Source: Malaya genurostris
Taxonomy: Eukaryota; Arthropoda; Insecta; Diptera; Culicidae
DNA: 64,000 nt
Assembly (NCBI RefSeq): GCF_030247185.1
Contig: NC_080572.1
Location: 99,621,198-99,685,197, forward strand
Direction: 5' to 3'
Numbering within the stretch: position 1 is the first letter of the stretch; each line of letters opens with the position of its first letter. This document shows, piece after piece, positions 1-13,352 of the stretch. The notes beneath the pieces were generated by a model that searched no databases, had not been told where the DNA came from, and saw only the letters and a program-made list of their open reading frames with translations. The position numbers were made by a program, and so were the translations under genes.

Positions 1-426
1 GTTTACTTATAGGCAGAAAATAATTTTGTATCACTTGCTGCCTACACAAATTCGAGGGTAATTTCTGGTTGAGTCGACGGACTGTGCAGTGTTTTGGAAG
101 GCGCCCATAATTGTGGTCAGCCGGAACATTTGACCTTTTTTCATGGAATAAAGCCATAGCCACAACAGGTTGGAATTTCCTTCATTCGTTTTTGTAAATT
201 TGTGTTGTTTTTTGAAATCCGAAAATCCAGAATTTTAACCAAAGGAAAACAAACTAACAATAAATTACCGAACAATCAGTTAGATCCAATTGGTTCACAG
301 TGTACGGTAGTTGTTTGACAGTTCAGCAATTACCGAACGATCGGTAATCAATTTAATTACCGAAGGTTCAGCTGTTGAAAATTCTGTAAAAAATTACCGA
401 ATTCTGCGAAATGTTCTAAGTGTGTA
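1..426. other. Unassigned left flank with a TACCGA motif cluster
   Basis: No gene is visible. Between about 264 and 400 the word ATTACCGA recurs at 264, 329, 355 and 393. The copy at 329-348 is a perfect inverted repeat of ATTACCGA and TCGGTAAT around a 4-bp spacer. This looks like the remains of a small palindromic repeat. Confidence 0.4.
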
Positions 427-559
427 ACTTCCCGAGTGAACGTTTCAACAATATCCTATATTGAAGTCCCGGGAAGTCTTGATTCACAGCTCTTATTCGA
501 GGAAACTGAAGAAAAATTTGCAATACTATCGCGTAAAGAATAAAAACTTCCCTATTTTT

Positions 560-3500
560 GCCTTTCTCATATAGAAAGGTTATGCAATCACTTGAAAAAC
601 CGACCAGTGAAAATTGGCCCGGAGGGCCAAGTGTCATATACCATTCGACTCAGTTCATCGAGCTGAGCAATGTCTGTGTGTGTGTGTGTGTGTATGTGTC
701 AAATAATCTCACTAGGTTTTCTCGGAGATGGCTGAACCGATTTTGACAAACTAGGCATAAATGAAAGGTCTCGTGGTCCCATACGGAATTCCTGAATTTC
801 ATCCGGATCCGACTTCCGGTTCCGGAATTATAGGGTAAAGTGTGTTCAATATTGTACACCGTCACTTAAACCGGCGAAACAAAAAACGTAAAAAATTTTC
901 TAAACTGGTCTCAAAACTACACAAATCGATAGTCATTATCAATAGGCAACTAAAAAAACCGATTCCGGCTATCCTGGTTCCCGGTATCCGGTTCCGGAAG
1001 TACCGAAAATAGTGGTCATATATACCAAAATGGATCTCACTCACTTTTCTCAGCGATGGTTTGACCGATTTCCACAAACTTAGATTCAAATGAAAGGTCT
1101 TCCGGTCCCATACGGAATTCCTGAATTTCATCCGGATCCGACGTCCGGTTCCGGAATTATAGCGTAAAGTGTGTTCAATATTGTACACCGTCACTTAAAC
1201 CGGCGAAACAAAAAACGTAAAAAATTTTCTAAACTGGTCTCAAAACTACACAAATCGATAGTCATTATCAATAGGCAACTAAACAAACCGATTCCGGCTA
1301 TCCTGGTTCCCGGTATCCGGTTCCGGAAGTACCGAAAATAGTGGTCATATATACCAAAATGGATCTCACTCACTTTTCTCAGCGATGGTTTGACCGATTT
1401 CCACAAACTTAGATTCAAATGAAAGGTCTTCTGGTCCCATACGGAATTCCTGGATTTCAACCGGATCCGACGTCCGGTTCCGGAATTATAGGGTAAAGTG
1501 TGTTCAATATTGTACACCGTCACTTAAACCGGCGAAACAAAAAACGTAAAAAATTTTCTAAACTGGTCTCAAAACTACACAAATCGATAGTCATTATCAG
1601 TAGGCAACTAAACAAACCGATTCCGGTTATCCTGGTTCCCGGTATCCGGTTCCGGAAGTACCGAAAATAGTGGTCATATATACCAAAATGGATCTCACTC
1701 ACTTTTCTCAGCGATGGTTTGACCGATTTCCACAAACTTAGATTCAAATGAAAGGTCTTCTGGTCCCATACGGAATTCCTGGATTTCAACCGGATCCGAC
1801 GTCCGGTTCCGGAATTATAGGGTAAAGTGTGTTCAATATTGTACACCGTCACTTAAACCGGCGAAACAAAAAACGTAAAAAATTTTCTAAACTGGTCTCA
1901 AAACTACACAAATCGATAGTCATTATCAGTAGGCAACTAAACAAACCGATTCCGGTTATCCTGGTTCCCGGTATCCGGTTCCGGAAGTACCGAAAATAGT
2001 GGTCATATATACCAAAATGGATCTCACTCACTTTTCTCAGCGATGGTTTGACCGATTTCCACAAACTTAGATTCAAATGAAAGGTCTTCCGGTCCCATAC
2101 GGAATTCCTGGATTTCATCCGGATCCGACGTCCGGTTCCGGAATTATAGGGTAAAGTGTGTTCAATATTGTACACCGTCACTTAAACCGGCGAAACAAAA
2201 AACGTAAAAAATTTTCTAAACTGGTCTCAAAACTACACAAATCGATAGTCATTATCAGTAGGCAACTAAACAAACCGATTCCGGCTATCCTGGTTCCCGG
2301 TATCCGGTTCCGGAAGTACCGAAAATAGTGGTCATATATACCAAAATGGATCTCACTCACTTTTCTCAGCGATGGTTTGACCGATTTCCACAAACTTAGA
2401 TTCAAATGAAAGGTCTTCTGGTCCCATACGGAATTCCTGGATTTCAACCGGATCCGACATCCGGTTCCGGAATTATAGGGTAAAGTGTGTTCAATATTGT
2501 ACACCGTCACTTAAACCGGCGAAACAAAAAACGTAAAAAATTTTCTAAACTGGTCTCAAAACTACACAAATCGATAGTCATTATCAGTAGGCAACTAAAC
2601 AAACCGATTCCGGCTATCCTGGTTCCCGGTATCCGGTTCCGGAAGTACCGAAAATAGTGGTCATATATACCAAAATGGATCTCACTCACTTTTCTCAGCG
2701 ATGGTTTGACCGATTTCCACAAACTTAGATTCAAATGAAAGGTCTTCCGGTCCCATACGGAATTCCTGGATTTCATCCGGATCCGACGTCCGGTTCCGGA
2801 ATTATAGCGTAAAGTGTGTTCAATATTGTACACCGTCACTTAAACCGGCGAAACAAAAAACGTAAAAAATTTTCTAAACTGGTCTCAAAACTACACAAAT
2901 CGATAGTCATTATCAGTAGGCAACTAAACAAACCGATTCCGGCTATCCTGGTTCCCGGTATCCGGTTCCGGAAGTACCGAAAATAGTGGTCATATATACC
3001 AAAATGGATCTCACTCACTTTTCTCAGCGATGGTTGGACCGATTTCCACAAACTTAGATTCAAATGAAAGGTCTTCTGGTCCCATACGGAATTCCTGGAT
3101 TTCAACTGGATCCGACGTCCGGTTCCGGAATTATAGGGTAAAGTGTGTTCAATATTGTACACCGTCACTTAAACCGGCGAAACAAAAAACGTAAAAAAAT
3201 TTCTAAACTGGTCTCAAAACTACACAAATCGATAGTCATTATCAGTAGGCAACAAAACAAACCGATTCCGGCTATCCTGGTTCCCGGTATCCGGTTCCGG
3301 AAGTACCGAAAATAGTGGTCATATATACCAAAATGGATCTCACTCACTTTTCTCAGCGATGGTTTGACCGATTTCCACAAACTTAGATTCAAATGAAAGG
3401 TCTTCCGATCCTATACGAAATTCCTGATTTTCATCCGGATTCGACTTCCGAATCCTGTGTTATAGGGTGCGTACTAGAAGAGTTTGTGTGTCATGTTAGT

Positions 3501-3733
3501 TGGTGGCCGTACGAACCAACTTCGATTATACCGGTTCTCGGGTTCCGGTGCCGGAAGTGTCGTTCTCTTATGGATGGCTTACGCAATCAAAGCACTGTTT
3601 TATTCTGTATGTTATGCATAAAAAATCACTTGGTTTCTTTCAAAAATCGAAGAGAAAATTTTTGAATAGAATACCACAATATTATATGTACATGAGAAAG
3701 GCATCATTACACCACTAGGTGGATTAAAACAGG
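560..3733 (+). mobile_element. Dispersed GCCTTTCTCAT element, expanded copy 1
   Basis: The element starts GCCTTTCTCAT with a local CCTTTCT/AGAAAGG hairpin and ends ATGAGAAAGGC, then CACTAGGTGGATTAAAACAGG. The two GCCTTTCTCAT/ATGAGAAAGGC blocks form a short inverted repeat. It carries a (TG)n tract at about 675-695 and a 329-bp tandem array. Its borders are fixed by comparison with the uninterrupted retroposon at 31 kb: the insertion is in a T-run, with five T on either side. Copy 2 is at 39265-40384 and copy 3 at 59114-59717. No credible protein is encoded. The family resembles very abundant mosquito repeats, but its class is uncertain. Confidence 0.75.
700..3480. repeat. 329-bp tandem array, about 8.4 units
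   Basis: Seven full units and two partial end units repeat with a period of exactly 329 bp, shown by the shared block starting at 862, 1191, 1520, 1849, 2178, 2507, 2836 and 3165. Units fall into two types: type A has 'cttccggtccc' and 'ttcatccgg', type B has 'cttctggtccc' and 'ttcaaccgg'. From 1095 onward the order is A B B A B A B, which suggests that a dimer was the unit of amplification. Copy 2 of the host element has only about two units, so the array grew inside this copy. Each unit has a 110-codon minus-strand reading frame opened by GTG, which I do not regard as a gene. Confidence 0.9.
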
Positions 3734-4412
3734 TTTTTATAAATGAAATTACGTGATACAAAATAAACGAGTGAATAAGATTTAGACAAAATAGTTGATT
3801 CATTGCATTGACATATTCTAAACAGTTGTTATAAAATCATTTTAAATCACCAAATAAAGGTCAACAAAAGGTTGATTCTGTATTATTTCCGCTTTATTAT
3901 TTTAATTATTTATTAAAATTATTAATTGGTTATATTGGTTGATCTGGGCAGCCGGCTACCGAGAAAAATATTAATTTATTGTTTGAAATATTAATATCAA
4001 GTGTTTTTTTTACTATGTATTCAATATACCGATATATGTTATCTCTGTTATCAACTTTTATAATATCAACGGTTTTGTGCAATAGTTGATTTTTATCATT
4101 CAATTTATAATCCTGAAAGAATAACATGGAAGAAGAAAACATTCCAAATAAAACTTTTCTCTGAAGCTAGACGGAAATTGATAGGTTGAATGAAGAGATA
4201 ATTTAGTAAAATAGAGTAATCAGAAGTAAAACTTTGAAAATATCTGATAACTGAGAGGAAAAAGAAACGCCTTTTACGACATGGAAGCAGGAACCCAGTG
4301 GATCTATTATTGGTTCATTTTTTCGCCGGATTCAACACGGTATCTAGGCTGGTACTGTCCGGAGAGAGGTAATAGGTACTATCAATCTCCTAGTGAACTC
4401 CAGCCCCTCGTC

Positions 4413-4900
4413 ATCTACTTTGAGGGTCTTAATTTTTAAAACTCATCACCCTGTAATTTCAAAATTGGAAGTCAGAATCGAATAAAATTCTGCAATTTTG
4501 TATGGGATCAGAAGTTTATTTGAATTTGAATTTTTGTTTAATAAATTCGTATTGGCCTTCTTTTAGCTTCTCTATTCCCGCTGCTTTCGAAAACGGAATT
4601 CGGTGTAGTCAGTTAAATTCGATTAATGGATTGTATACCATTTAGACAATCTAAGAGAAATCGCAGTGCGTTCCAAATGAAATTTGTGGGTACCTTCCGG
4701 GATCGAAAACCGAATACCGGTAATAATGAAATAAGTTTATTCGGTGATCGACTCTCAAAATCTGTTAATCCGACAAATTTATGTGAAATTTTTACACTAA
4801 TCACCCTGTATTTCCTGAACCGGAAGTCGGATCTGATAAAAATAAGGAAAATTTTGAGACAGTTTTTAATTCAATGGAGATCGTAGAATTTCGATTGAAA
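4413..4900. repeat. Diverged 'accggaagtc' repeat remnants
   Basis: Around 4440-4520 ('caccctgtaattt', 'ggaagtcagaatcgaataaaattctg') and 4800-4860 ('caccctgtatttcctgaaccggaagtcgg') the sequence matches the general pattern of the 329-bp family at low similarity. No ends can be set. Confidence 0.4.
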
Positions 4901-7500
4901 TTTGCATCACACAATATTGAGATCTCTAGTGCCAGAATACGCCTACATAAAATACATTCGTAACAATATGAAGAATATATCGAAAACTATTTGGCTTTAT
5001 AACCTTTTCTCTATTTCAATGACTAAGAATAATAGTCAATGTTTCATTTTTCTTTTTGTGACATTCAACCAACCAGAGATATATAAACAGATATTTTGTC
5101 ACAGAAAATATACTTTATTCAAGATTGTTTCCTAACAACTGTCAATGAACACCTAAAACATAAATAAATGATTCCTTGTAGCAGTTGATACTGTTCATCT
5201 TAGCTCTACTGGTAATCTCATATAATCAAATCATAAGTTGGAATGAGATCTGCAATCTATGCTCAACACCTTGACTCTGAGAATAGGATGAAAATAAGTC
5301 CACTCGCTTCGCGTTTTCGCGTGTCTATAATAGCAGTAACGCATAATTGTCGAACTGTTATTTCTCCGTTATTGATTCTTAGAGCCGAATGGATTGTAAC
5401 AATTCGTCAATTGAAAGTCGAGTTATTCGCAAAATAACATGGCGACCGTACTAATGAGGTAACTATTAGTACAATAATTCTGTAATATGTGTATTTTTTC
5501 CGTATATGCATAGTCAATATTTCATTACATATATATTCATCTCTTACAGGTAAGGACGACGGTGTTAACTCGAGATTACAACATATAAATCATATTAATC
5601 GATTCCCCAACGTTTGAATGGTTGCTGCACTTGTTCATCGATTGCCGCACTCAAAAGGTACTTTTCATTTCTAACATATCAGGCCTATAAAGTATCAACC
5701 GCCCACTTTGAAAACTGATATTTGCAATATACATATACTAACATCACTACCGGTTGTTGAATGGAGTTCATATTTAATTTGCCTGCCGCAACATAACATC
5801 TCGCATGAGACACTCGAAGCACTTGATCGCGTAGGTTGTATTTATTTCCATCCCTTGAGAAAAGAGAGGCGATTTGCATATAACGATTTCCATCATGTCC
5901 CTACCAGTTGCACACAGCGAGTGAGAATATAGTGCGATCGTAAAAATAGAGCATGTATTTTGTCTCCTCGCTAAGCCACTTAACTCGATCGTCTACAATC
6001 CCCGAATCGTGGCAAACCTGTTTCCCTGGAATCAGCTGCAGCGGTTGGTGCCAGCGGAAATCCTACCGCACTCGAACCAATCTTGCTCTGTCGATTGTAA
6101 AATGTCGACAGCACGGTCCATAATCGGGCCCGCATCGTCAATCAGATTTGCAGTCTTATCAATTACTTACTCAATTGATGATCAGACTCACTCACGGCTT
6201 GTACTTATCATGGCGCTAAGCGATTGCAATTTGTTTAATCAACAATTTCTCTTTCCGGCTGCGGGTAAATTAATGTACTCGATGGGTACGTCGGCAAATT
6301 ACGCTACGGGAGGTTGAGATTTAAGAGTTTTGTTCATACTAATCTAAAACTTATTATTTATATTATCGAATTAGAAATAGTTTGACATAAAAAATCTTCG
6401 ATAAATATACTGATCGTAATATTCGATAGGCCTTTTGATTGAACGAAACCAACGTCGGCAACAACTCACACATTTGAAGTGGCTTTCCCAAAAGATCATA
6501 TACAGCGGATTCCGGTTGCCGGCACGCAACAATCTGACTCTTTGTACAGTATCGAATCATAAGCTACGGTTCACTCCAAGAAATCAAAACATCCAACGAA
6601 AAGTGATCCAGATGGCTTACGTCTGTAATCTTGCCTCTTCACAAACACTCGTGCCTAATGTACGAGAGCGCTAATCCCGGCTGGTCTGGTCTGCTCGAAG
6701 CTAAATCCTCAATAAATTTCAGCGTTATGCAAATTCCACTGCGGACAACTACTCTGCTTGTAATGAAGACTTTGCCTTCTTCTATGCGCTTTCTCGACCG
6801 GGTCCGTTCTGGATCGGTTAACAGTGATTGTGGTTTGCAGTGTTTTTTTTTGTGCCAAAGCTTTACTTAACCACTCTTGTTAGTATATATGCTATCGCAT
6901 TCACGTAAACATAGCGAAAAGGCGGCTTCTTTGAATTGGATTCATGATAATTAGAGGTTGTCAACGATGTCAATTTTTTCCGCCTAAGCTGAGATTTACC
7001 AAAGGAAACTTGAAATTTAGGGGGAATCAATTTAAAAGATGCGTTAATCAGCGGAATCACAGTTCACGCAAGGTTACGTTCAAGAACAAGAAATTCAATT
7101 AGATAAAAAAAAAACTATAAACTGATGGCGACTTGAATCGAGAGTCATTGGATCACAAAGTACGTCCGTTAATCGACTGAGCCACAGAAGCATACCTTCT
7201 GCTAGGCTGCAAAACGGTTCATGTAAATGCGAACTGTCGAACTTGCTAGCCAAATGCATCGTTTTAAAATGCAACTTCATTGATTGAAAAATCAATGACA
7301 TCTTAATGATTGTAACTTTCACTATTGTTACTTTTTTTTTTAGCATTTTTGCACCATGACACATTTTCCTATTCCAATAACGAAAAGATTTTCGTTAGAA
7401 ACAGTTTGAAATTTATGATTTTCATCCGAACCAATGTTTCGATTCACAAAAAAATGCGTGTTAGCATTGTATTATTCAAATGGTGCTAGCAATTGAATAA
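4901..7500. other. No gene recognised
   Basis: About 2.6 kb without a convincing coding region, transposon terminus or RNA gene. The part from about 5700 to 6850 is less AT-rich than its surroundings and holds CG-containing words (for example around 6050-6300), so it might include regulatory DNA; nothing proves it. Confidence 0.3.
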
Positions 7501-7505
7501 ACATT

Positions 7506-9147
<1,642 letters not shown>

Positions 9148-9601
9148 TTTAATTTCAAATGTAAGATTGTCAAATCGGAATCGCCTGCAGCTATCGAAGC
9201 AACGAAACTTTTTTACGTACGTCTGTTGTAGTTATTAGGATATTAACTCGACGTAAAGTATGTTTTTATGCCGTGACAGTCGACGATAGAAACAAAAAAT
9301 AATACAGTATTTGAACAATAAGAATAATTCTAAATGAGTGAAACGAATGAACAAAAGGGATATGAAATAAATATCATCGTTGTTCACTTCATACGAGCTC
9401 ACTTTCAACCTTTGATAAAAGAAATCGAAATAAATTCGCCTCGAATTAAAACAAGTGCATCTACTGCAACTAATAAAGATGAAGCGCATGGTCGAAATCC
9501 AGTTCTATAAACAGTGTAAAGCAATTGAATTTTATAATTACAACAACAACAACAACATGCATTAGGTGTAGCACGAAAAAATCAAGTACAACACACCAGT
9601 G
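9148..9601. other. No gene recognised
   Basis: Spacer between the Helitron-like 3' end and the DD37D transposon. It holds a short (ACA)n run at about 9540-9556 and nothing else I can name. Confidence 0.3.
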
Positions 9602-9603
9602 TA

Positions 9604-10895
9604 CAGGGTACGGCACTCGAAGTGTAACCAATTAAAAAGGCCATAAATTCAGTTTGGAAAATTACTTTTACTTAATTCAAAGTACAAAATGTGTAAAAAT
9701 AATACAAAATTCAGAATCAATTCACTTTTGCTCGATATGACCACCTTTTGCCTTGACTATGGCCTTGAGACGGTCAAAAAACGAATCGCAAGCTGCCCGA
9801 ATGTGACTTGCAGGTATTTTGGCCCACTCGCGACAATAACTTTTTTTAGCGCCTCGAGACTGGTGTATCTTTTAGTTCGGACTTTTCTCTCAAAAATGAC
9901 CTAAAGAGAATAATCCATTGGATTCGCATCTGGTGAATTCGAGAGCCATTGTGTAGACGTGATGAAGTTCGGAACGTTGTTTTTCAGCCATTCTTGGTTC
10001 ACTCGAGCTTTGTTAGACGGTGCCGAGTCCTGCTGAAACGTCCATGGTCTGCCACCGAAATGTTTGTCTGCCTACGGCTTCAAAGCAACCTCCAGAATAC
10101 TTTACCGATAATATGTCGCATTTACCTTGACGCCAAGCTCGATGAAAACGATTGGAGAGCGCCCATCTGCGGTTACAACGGCCCAAACCATTATCTGTTG
10201 CGGGTGCTGCCTCCTGGTGGCCTCAAATTCTCGTATGAACGGTCGGTCAAGTAAACCCTATCGTTTTGAGAGTTTACGAATTGCTCAATTGGAAAAATTT
10301 TCTCGTCAGAAAATACAATGTTCGGAAATTGACCGCTTTCGGCCAAACGATGCAACTCCTTCGCTCTCTCAAGTCTAACTTGTTGCTGCTTCGGTGTGAG
10401 ATCATGCGCCTTTTGGATCTTGTAAGGCTTCAGATCATTTTTCAGTATGCGGCGAATGCTACGGTCGGATATTTTCAGTTCTTTTGCCATTTGATTGGCA
10501 CTTCGTCGAGGATTTCGTTCAAGTCGCTTCTTCACTTTTTGAACCATCTCACGTGACGTTGCAGTCTTTTGATGACCACCTCCATGACGTTTTGCGATGC
10601 TACCAGTATTATTGAGTTATGGTGCGATAAAAAAAAACTTTATTCACTTTAAGGTGTTTGAGCTCACGAACAATCGCTGGTTGTGATTTTCCATCTAAAT
10701 ATAAAGCAATCACACTATTACGTTTTAAATCCATCACTGATTTTTTTTTCGCGTTCACTTTTGGCAAAATGCTTTCTTGCGCTTGTAAACAATACAACTC
10801 CGAACTGTCATTTAGCAAATTTCTAGAGAGCTGATGCCCGTGCGTCAGCTGCGCGAGTGGTCTGAAGTTGGTTACACTTCGAGTGCCGGACCCTG
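9604..10895 (-). mobile_element. Tc1/mariner-superfamily transposon, DD37D type
   Basis: Inverted terminal repeats of about 28 bp match with one difference (CAGGGTACGGCACTCG at the left, its complement CGAGTGCCGGACCCTG at the right). They are flanked by TA at 9602-9603 and 10896-10897, the target duplication of this superfamily. The 1292-bp length is normal for a complete element. The single gene runs right to left. The ends look intact while the gene is broken, so the copy cannot make its own transposase. Confidence 0.9.
9722..10734 (-). pseudogene. Broken DD37D (ITmD37D/maT-like) transposase
   Basis: The product would cut and paste the surrounding transposon. Read from 10734, it begins MDLKRNSVIALYLDGKSQ, then a helix-turn-helix region (SANQMAKELKISDRSIRRIL) at 10500-10430. 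The first catalytic Asp is in IVFSDEKIF, the second in WTFQQDSAP and the third in SPDANPMDYS. Thirty-seven residues separate the second and third, which defines the DD37D group known from mosquitoes. A frameshift near 10200-10220 splits the frame after the first Asp, and a TAA lies in the middle (about 10105). The C-terminus ends near 9722. The gene starts just inside the right inverted repeat. Confidence 0.85.
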
Positions 10896-11971
10896 TACAT
10901 GAAGGATCAAATCATAGATGTACGTGTGCATGACCTTCCTTCAGCCACTTCCGACGAATTCTTTCGAAGAATTTTACCATGTTGTATTACAGCTGCTTCA
11001 GCTATAACCGAAAGCTTGAACAAATAATACCAAGAAAACGGGAACACCTCACAACGATGATTCCACCAACAACAGCGACACCAAACCAATGGACAACGAA
11101 TAGTGGACCATTGACTGATCCTTAATTTGCTGGATAGCAATGGGTCCTCCCCCCTCGTCAAAGTAAAATGTTAACAACGAGATCCAGTAGAAAAAAATTT
11201 TTTTTTTAGATTGTGCAATCGGTTATACGAAGCTCACATGATTTAGTCAGAATAAAATATTTTATTCGAAAAAAAACCTGATTGACAATTGTTACGCTAC
11301 CGGTAGTGAAAATAAAAATTAAACTGATGGCACAAGCCGGTATCCTTGCCGTACCAAATCTCCTAAATATCTTATTTTTATTTCTCTCTTAAAGATCAAC
11401 AAATAACAGGTAACCATTTTCATAATTCCTGCTTTAAATTGTGAAGTACATTACTTGAAAAATACTAACAAATTTTAGTGGAAAGATGAGCGAATGAAGA
11501 CAATCGAACATTTATTACCTATACTATATAAACAGTCGAAACGGTGAAAAAATGTACAAAGAACTGTTCCAATTAGACTGAACCAAAAATTCCAAATTTA
11601 CGAAACTTCAAAAGATTATACGTGGTCTTACTCAGGTCGATGATTCTGACTATAAGTTTCTGGTGTCCCAAACCATATGACGTTCGAGTTCTGAAAAATT
11701 TTTTAACTTGTACATATATAATTCTTACAATTTTACGGCGAGAACAAATGAGTGTGTTTCGTTTTTAATCGAAAATGAGTGCAATTACATTCTGTTTTCC
11801 GCTCTGGTAATTTAATACCATACACAATAAAATCGTCGTTTCGTTTTTGACTCTGAAACATAGAAACTCCTTATTATGAAACTGTACTCGGAATATTCAA
11901 ATTACTTGACCGTTTCACACGCAATCCGACGAGAAAATTTTCATGGCGTTCAGTTGATTTTTTGTTCACTG

Positions 11972-12045
11972 CCGTTCTACGCATAACTGTCCCACATATA
12001 TAGGAAATCCCATAGAATATGAGTCAATTAAGCGTAGAACTACGG
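11972..12045. repeat. Short inverted repeat, MITE-like
   Basis: CCGTTCTACGCATAA at 11972-11986 pairs with TTAAGCGTAGAACTACGG at 12028-12045, with a spacer of about 41 bp. The arms pair over GTTCTACGC with small offsets at the ends. It may be a very small MITE or a deletion product of a larger element. Confidence 0.5.
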
Positions 12046-12861
12046 TATACTTGTCTGTAAAATCGAGACAAAGGAAAATTTCTTCTAAGATACTTTTAGG
12101 CGCTCGTTTTCACTCTGCTAAGCACTCTGCGATCTTCTGTTCCTCGGGCACATCCCATTGAGCAAAATTTTGCTCATGTTTCGGCCACAGCCGGATCCCA
12201 ACTGAGATGTTTTCATAAGTTTGTCATATCTGCCATCAGCAAGAAGAGTTCGCTCGCAGGGTGTCTCGGTCTTGTGTGAGGCGTACACACGCGATTGCCT
12301 CACGCTGACTTATTTTTGTTAACATTTGTTTTGCTTCTCCTAGGGGGACTCGTAACGCCACGAGCAGAAGGTGTGTTGTGGTGTTTTTCGATTCCCCACT
12401 GCTACCCGCCCCATCAACAGCAACAGCACACAACAGAGAAAGGAAAACCTACTAAGCATACCTACTCTCGCCTTGTGAGTCGACGTGAGTGACTTGAAAA
12501 CATGTCTCCAACGTCTCGAACCTTTTCGTTCCACACGGCAATATGCTAAAATAAAACAAAAAATGTGCGTCCTCTTTAATACGTGCAATTGTGGTTGAGC
12601 AGGGTGTTCCTCTAGTGTTTGGAGAGTGATGCTAGTGAGAGTCGTCAAAATGGATAGAGATGTACAAGCCGGATTATCGCACGCATTCATATGGACGATA
12701 TTTTCTTTCGATTTCAAAGTTGAACCATGCTATTTAAAATTTTCATTGTCAACTCAAAGCGTCTTCATTTTCTACGAAGATATCATATAAAGATCAACTG
12801 ATCAACAAACAGAACATTAAATTGACTTTGGCCTAACGAAAAAATATGTTTGGTGCCAAAT

Positions 12862-12984
12862 GTCTTAGAAATGCATGAAACGTCGAGATCTGGTGCAATC
12901 TGGAAAAATAGTTCTTTGAAAAGTATTGAAAGTGTCAGAGAGTTAACTTAAAAAAGATCTCGACGTTCCATGCATTTCTAGGAC
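12862..12984. repeat. Hairpin with two 30-bp arms
   Basis: The arm at 12862-12891 (core TTAGAAATGCATGAAACGTC) is complementary to 12955-12984 (core GACGTTCCATGCATTTCTA) at 28 of 30 positions, with a 63-bp loop. A transcript would fold into a strong hairpin. It may be a small foldback element or a small-RNA precursor. Confidence 0.65.
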
Positions 12985-13160
12985 TAAACAATAAAACCAC
13001 ATAACTTTGAAAGTTCGCATAAAAAACCGCGTAAGAAACGCCTAACTTTGGAAATCGATGAGTTGTTTTATGAAAGTTATAGAGATAGATTTAAAAAAAT
13101 TTCATCCATTTCTCGGCTCGAATATAGGATAGGACTCCAGCCAACTCTTCAATCCCCGTT

Positions 13161-13352
13161 TCAACGCTGTGGCAGCGACGTTTTTAGTATCGTCGAGGAT
13201 GTGATGAATGGTTCAGTTTCTAAGCCACAGCTGTAAGTTGCTTGCCAAATAACTACATTCTTCGCGAACTTGTCGGTAAACACAAACTTGAATCTTCCCG
13301 TATGTTGGACGAATGTTTCGCCAAAATACGTTTGTACGTAAGTCTGTTTCAT
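13161..13352 (-). pseudogene. DD37E transposase fragment
   Basis: The minus-strand reading includes FAKNVVIWQATYSCG followed by ETEPFITSST, which aligns with FGKKAMVWQAICSCGK and SKPFITTASM of the fuller DD37E copy at 43 kb. Only this middle portion, between the first and second catalytic Asp, can be recognised. No inverted repeats remain nearby. It is an old relic. Confidence 0.65.

Larger units (their letters stand above)
427..4412 (-). mobile_element. Retroposon copy A, split by a 3.2-kb insertion
   Basis: Bases 427-559 and 3734-4412 match the continuous sequence at about 31025-31856, so this is one retroposon copy broken by the insertion at 560-3733. Read on the minus strand, it starts at the CGAGGGGCTGG side (4412), and it stops matching at 427, short of the tail seen in copy B. 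Only the flank that copy B preserves whole shows the true length, about 1.2 kb. No coding region can be read in it. Copy A has lost the tail end, and no target duplication was found. The family looks like a SINE or a non-autonomous RTE-type LINE; this classification is inference from copy B. Confidence 0.7.
10898..13060. other. No gene recognised; two short inverted repeats inside
   Basis: About 2.1 kb with no convincing gene. The 12100-12700 part is GC-richer and opens frames on both strands, but none has family-like features or splice context. It contains the inverted repeats at 11972-12045 and 12862-12984. Confidence 0.3.

Noticed and set aside
862..3392. Seven 110-residue proteins encoded by the tandem array
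   Set aside because: They open with GTG, lie in a young repeat, show no known domain, and low divergence alone keeps the frames open.
700..3480. CRISPR array
   Set aside because: Units of 329 bp without unique spacers in eukaryotic DNA; a tandem repeat.
12340..12717. Minus-strand 125-codon secreted-protein-like frame
   Set aside because: It has one hydrophobic run but no other protein-like feature, no splice context and overlapping frames of similar length.
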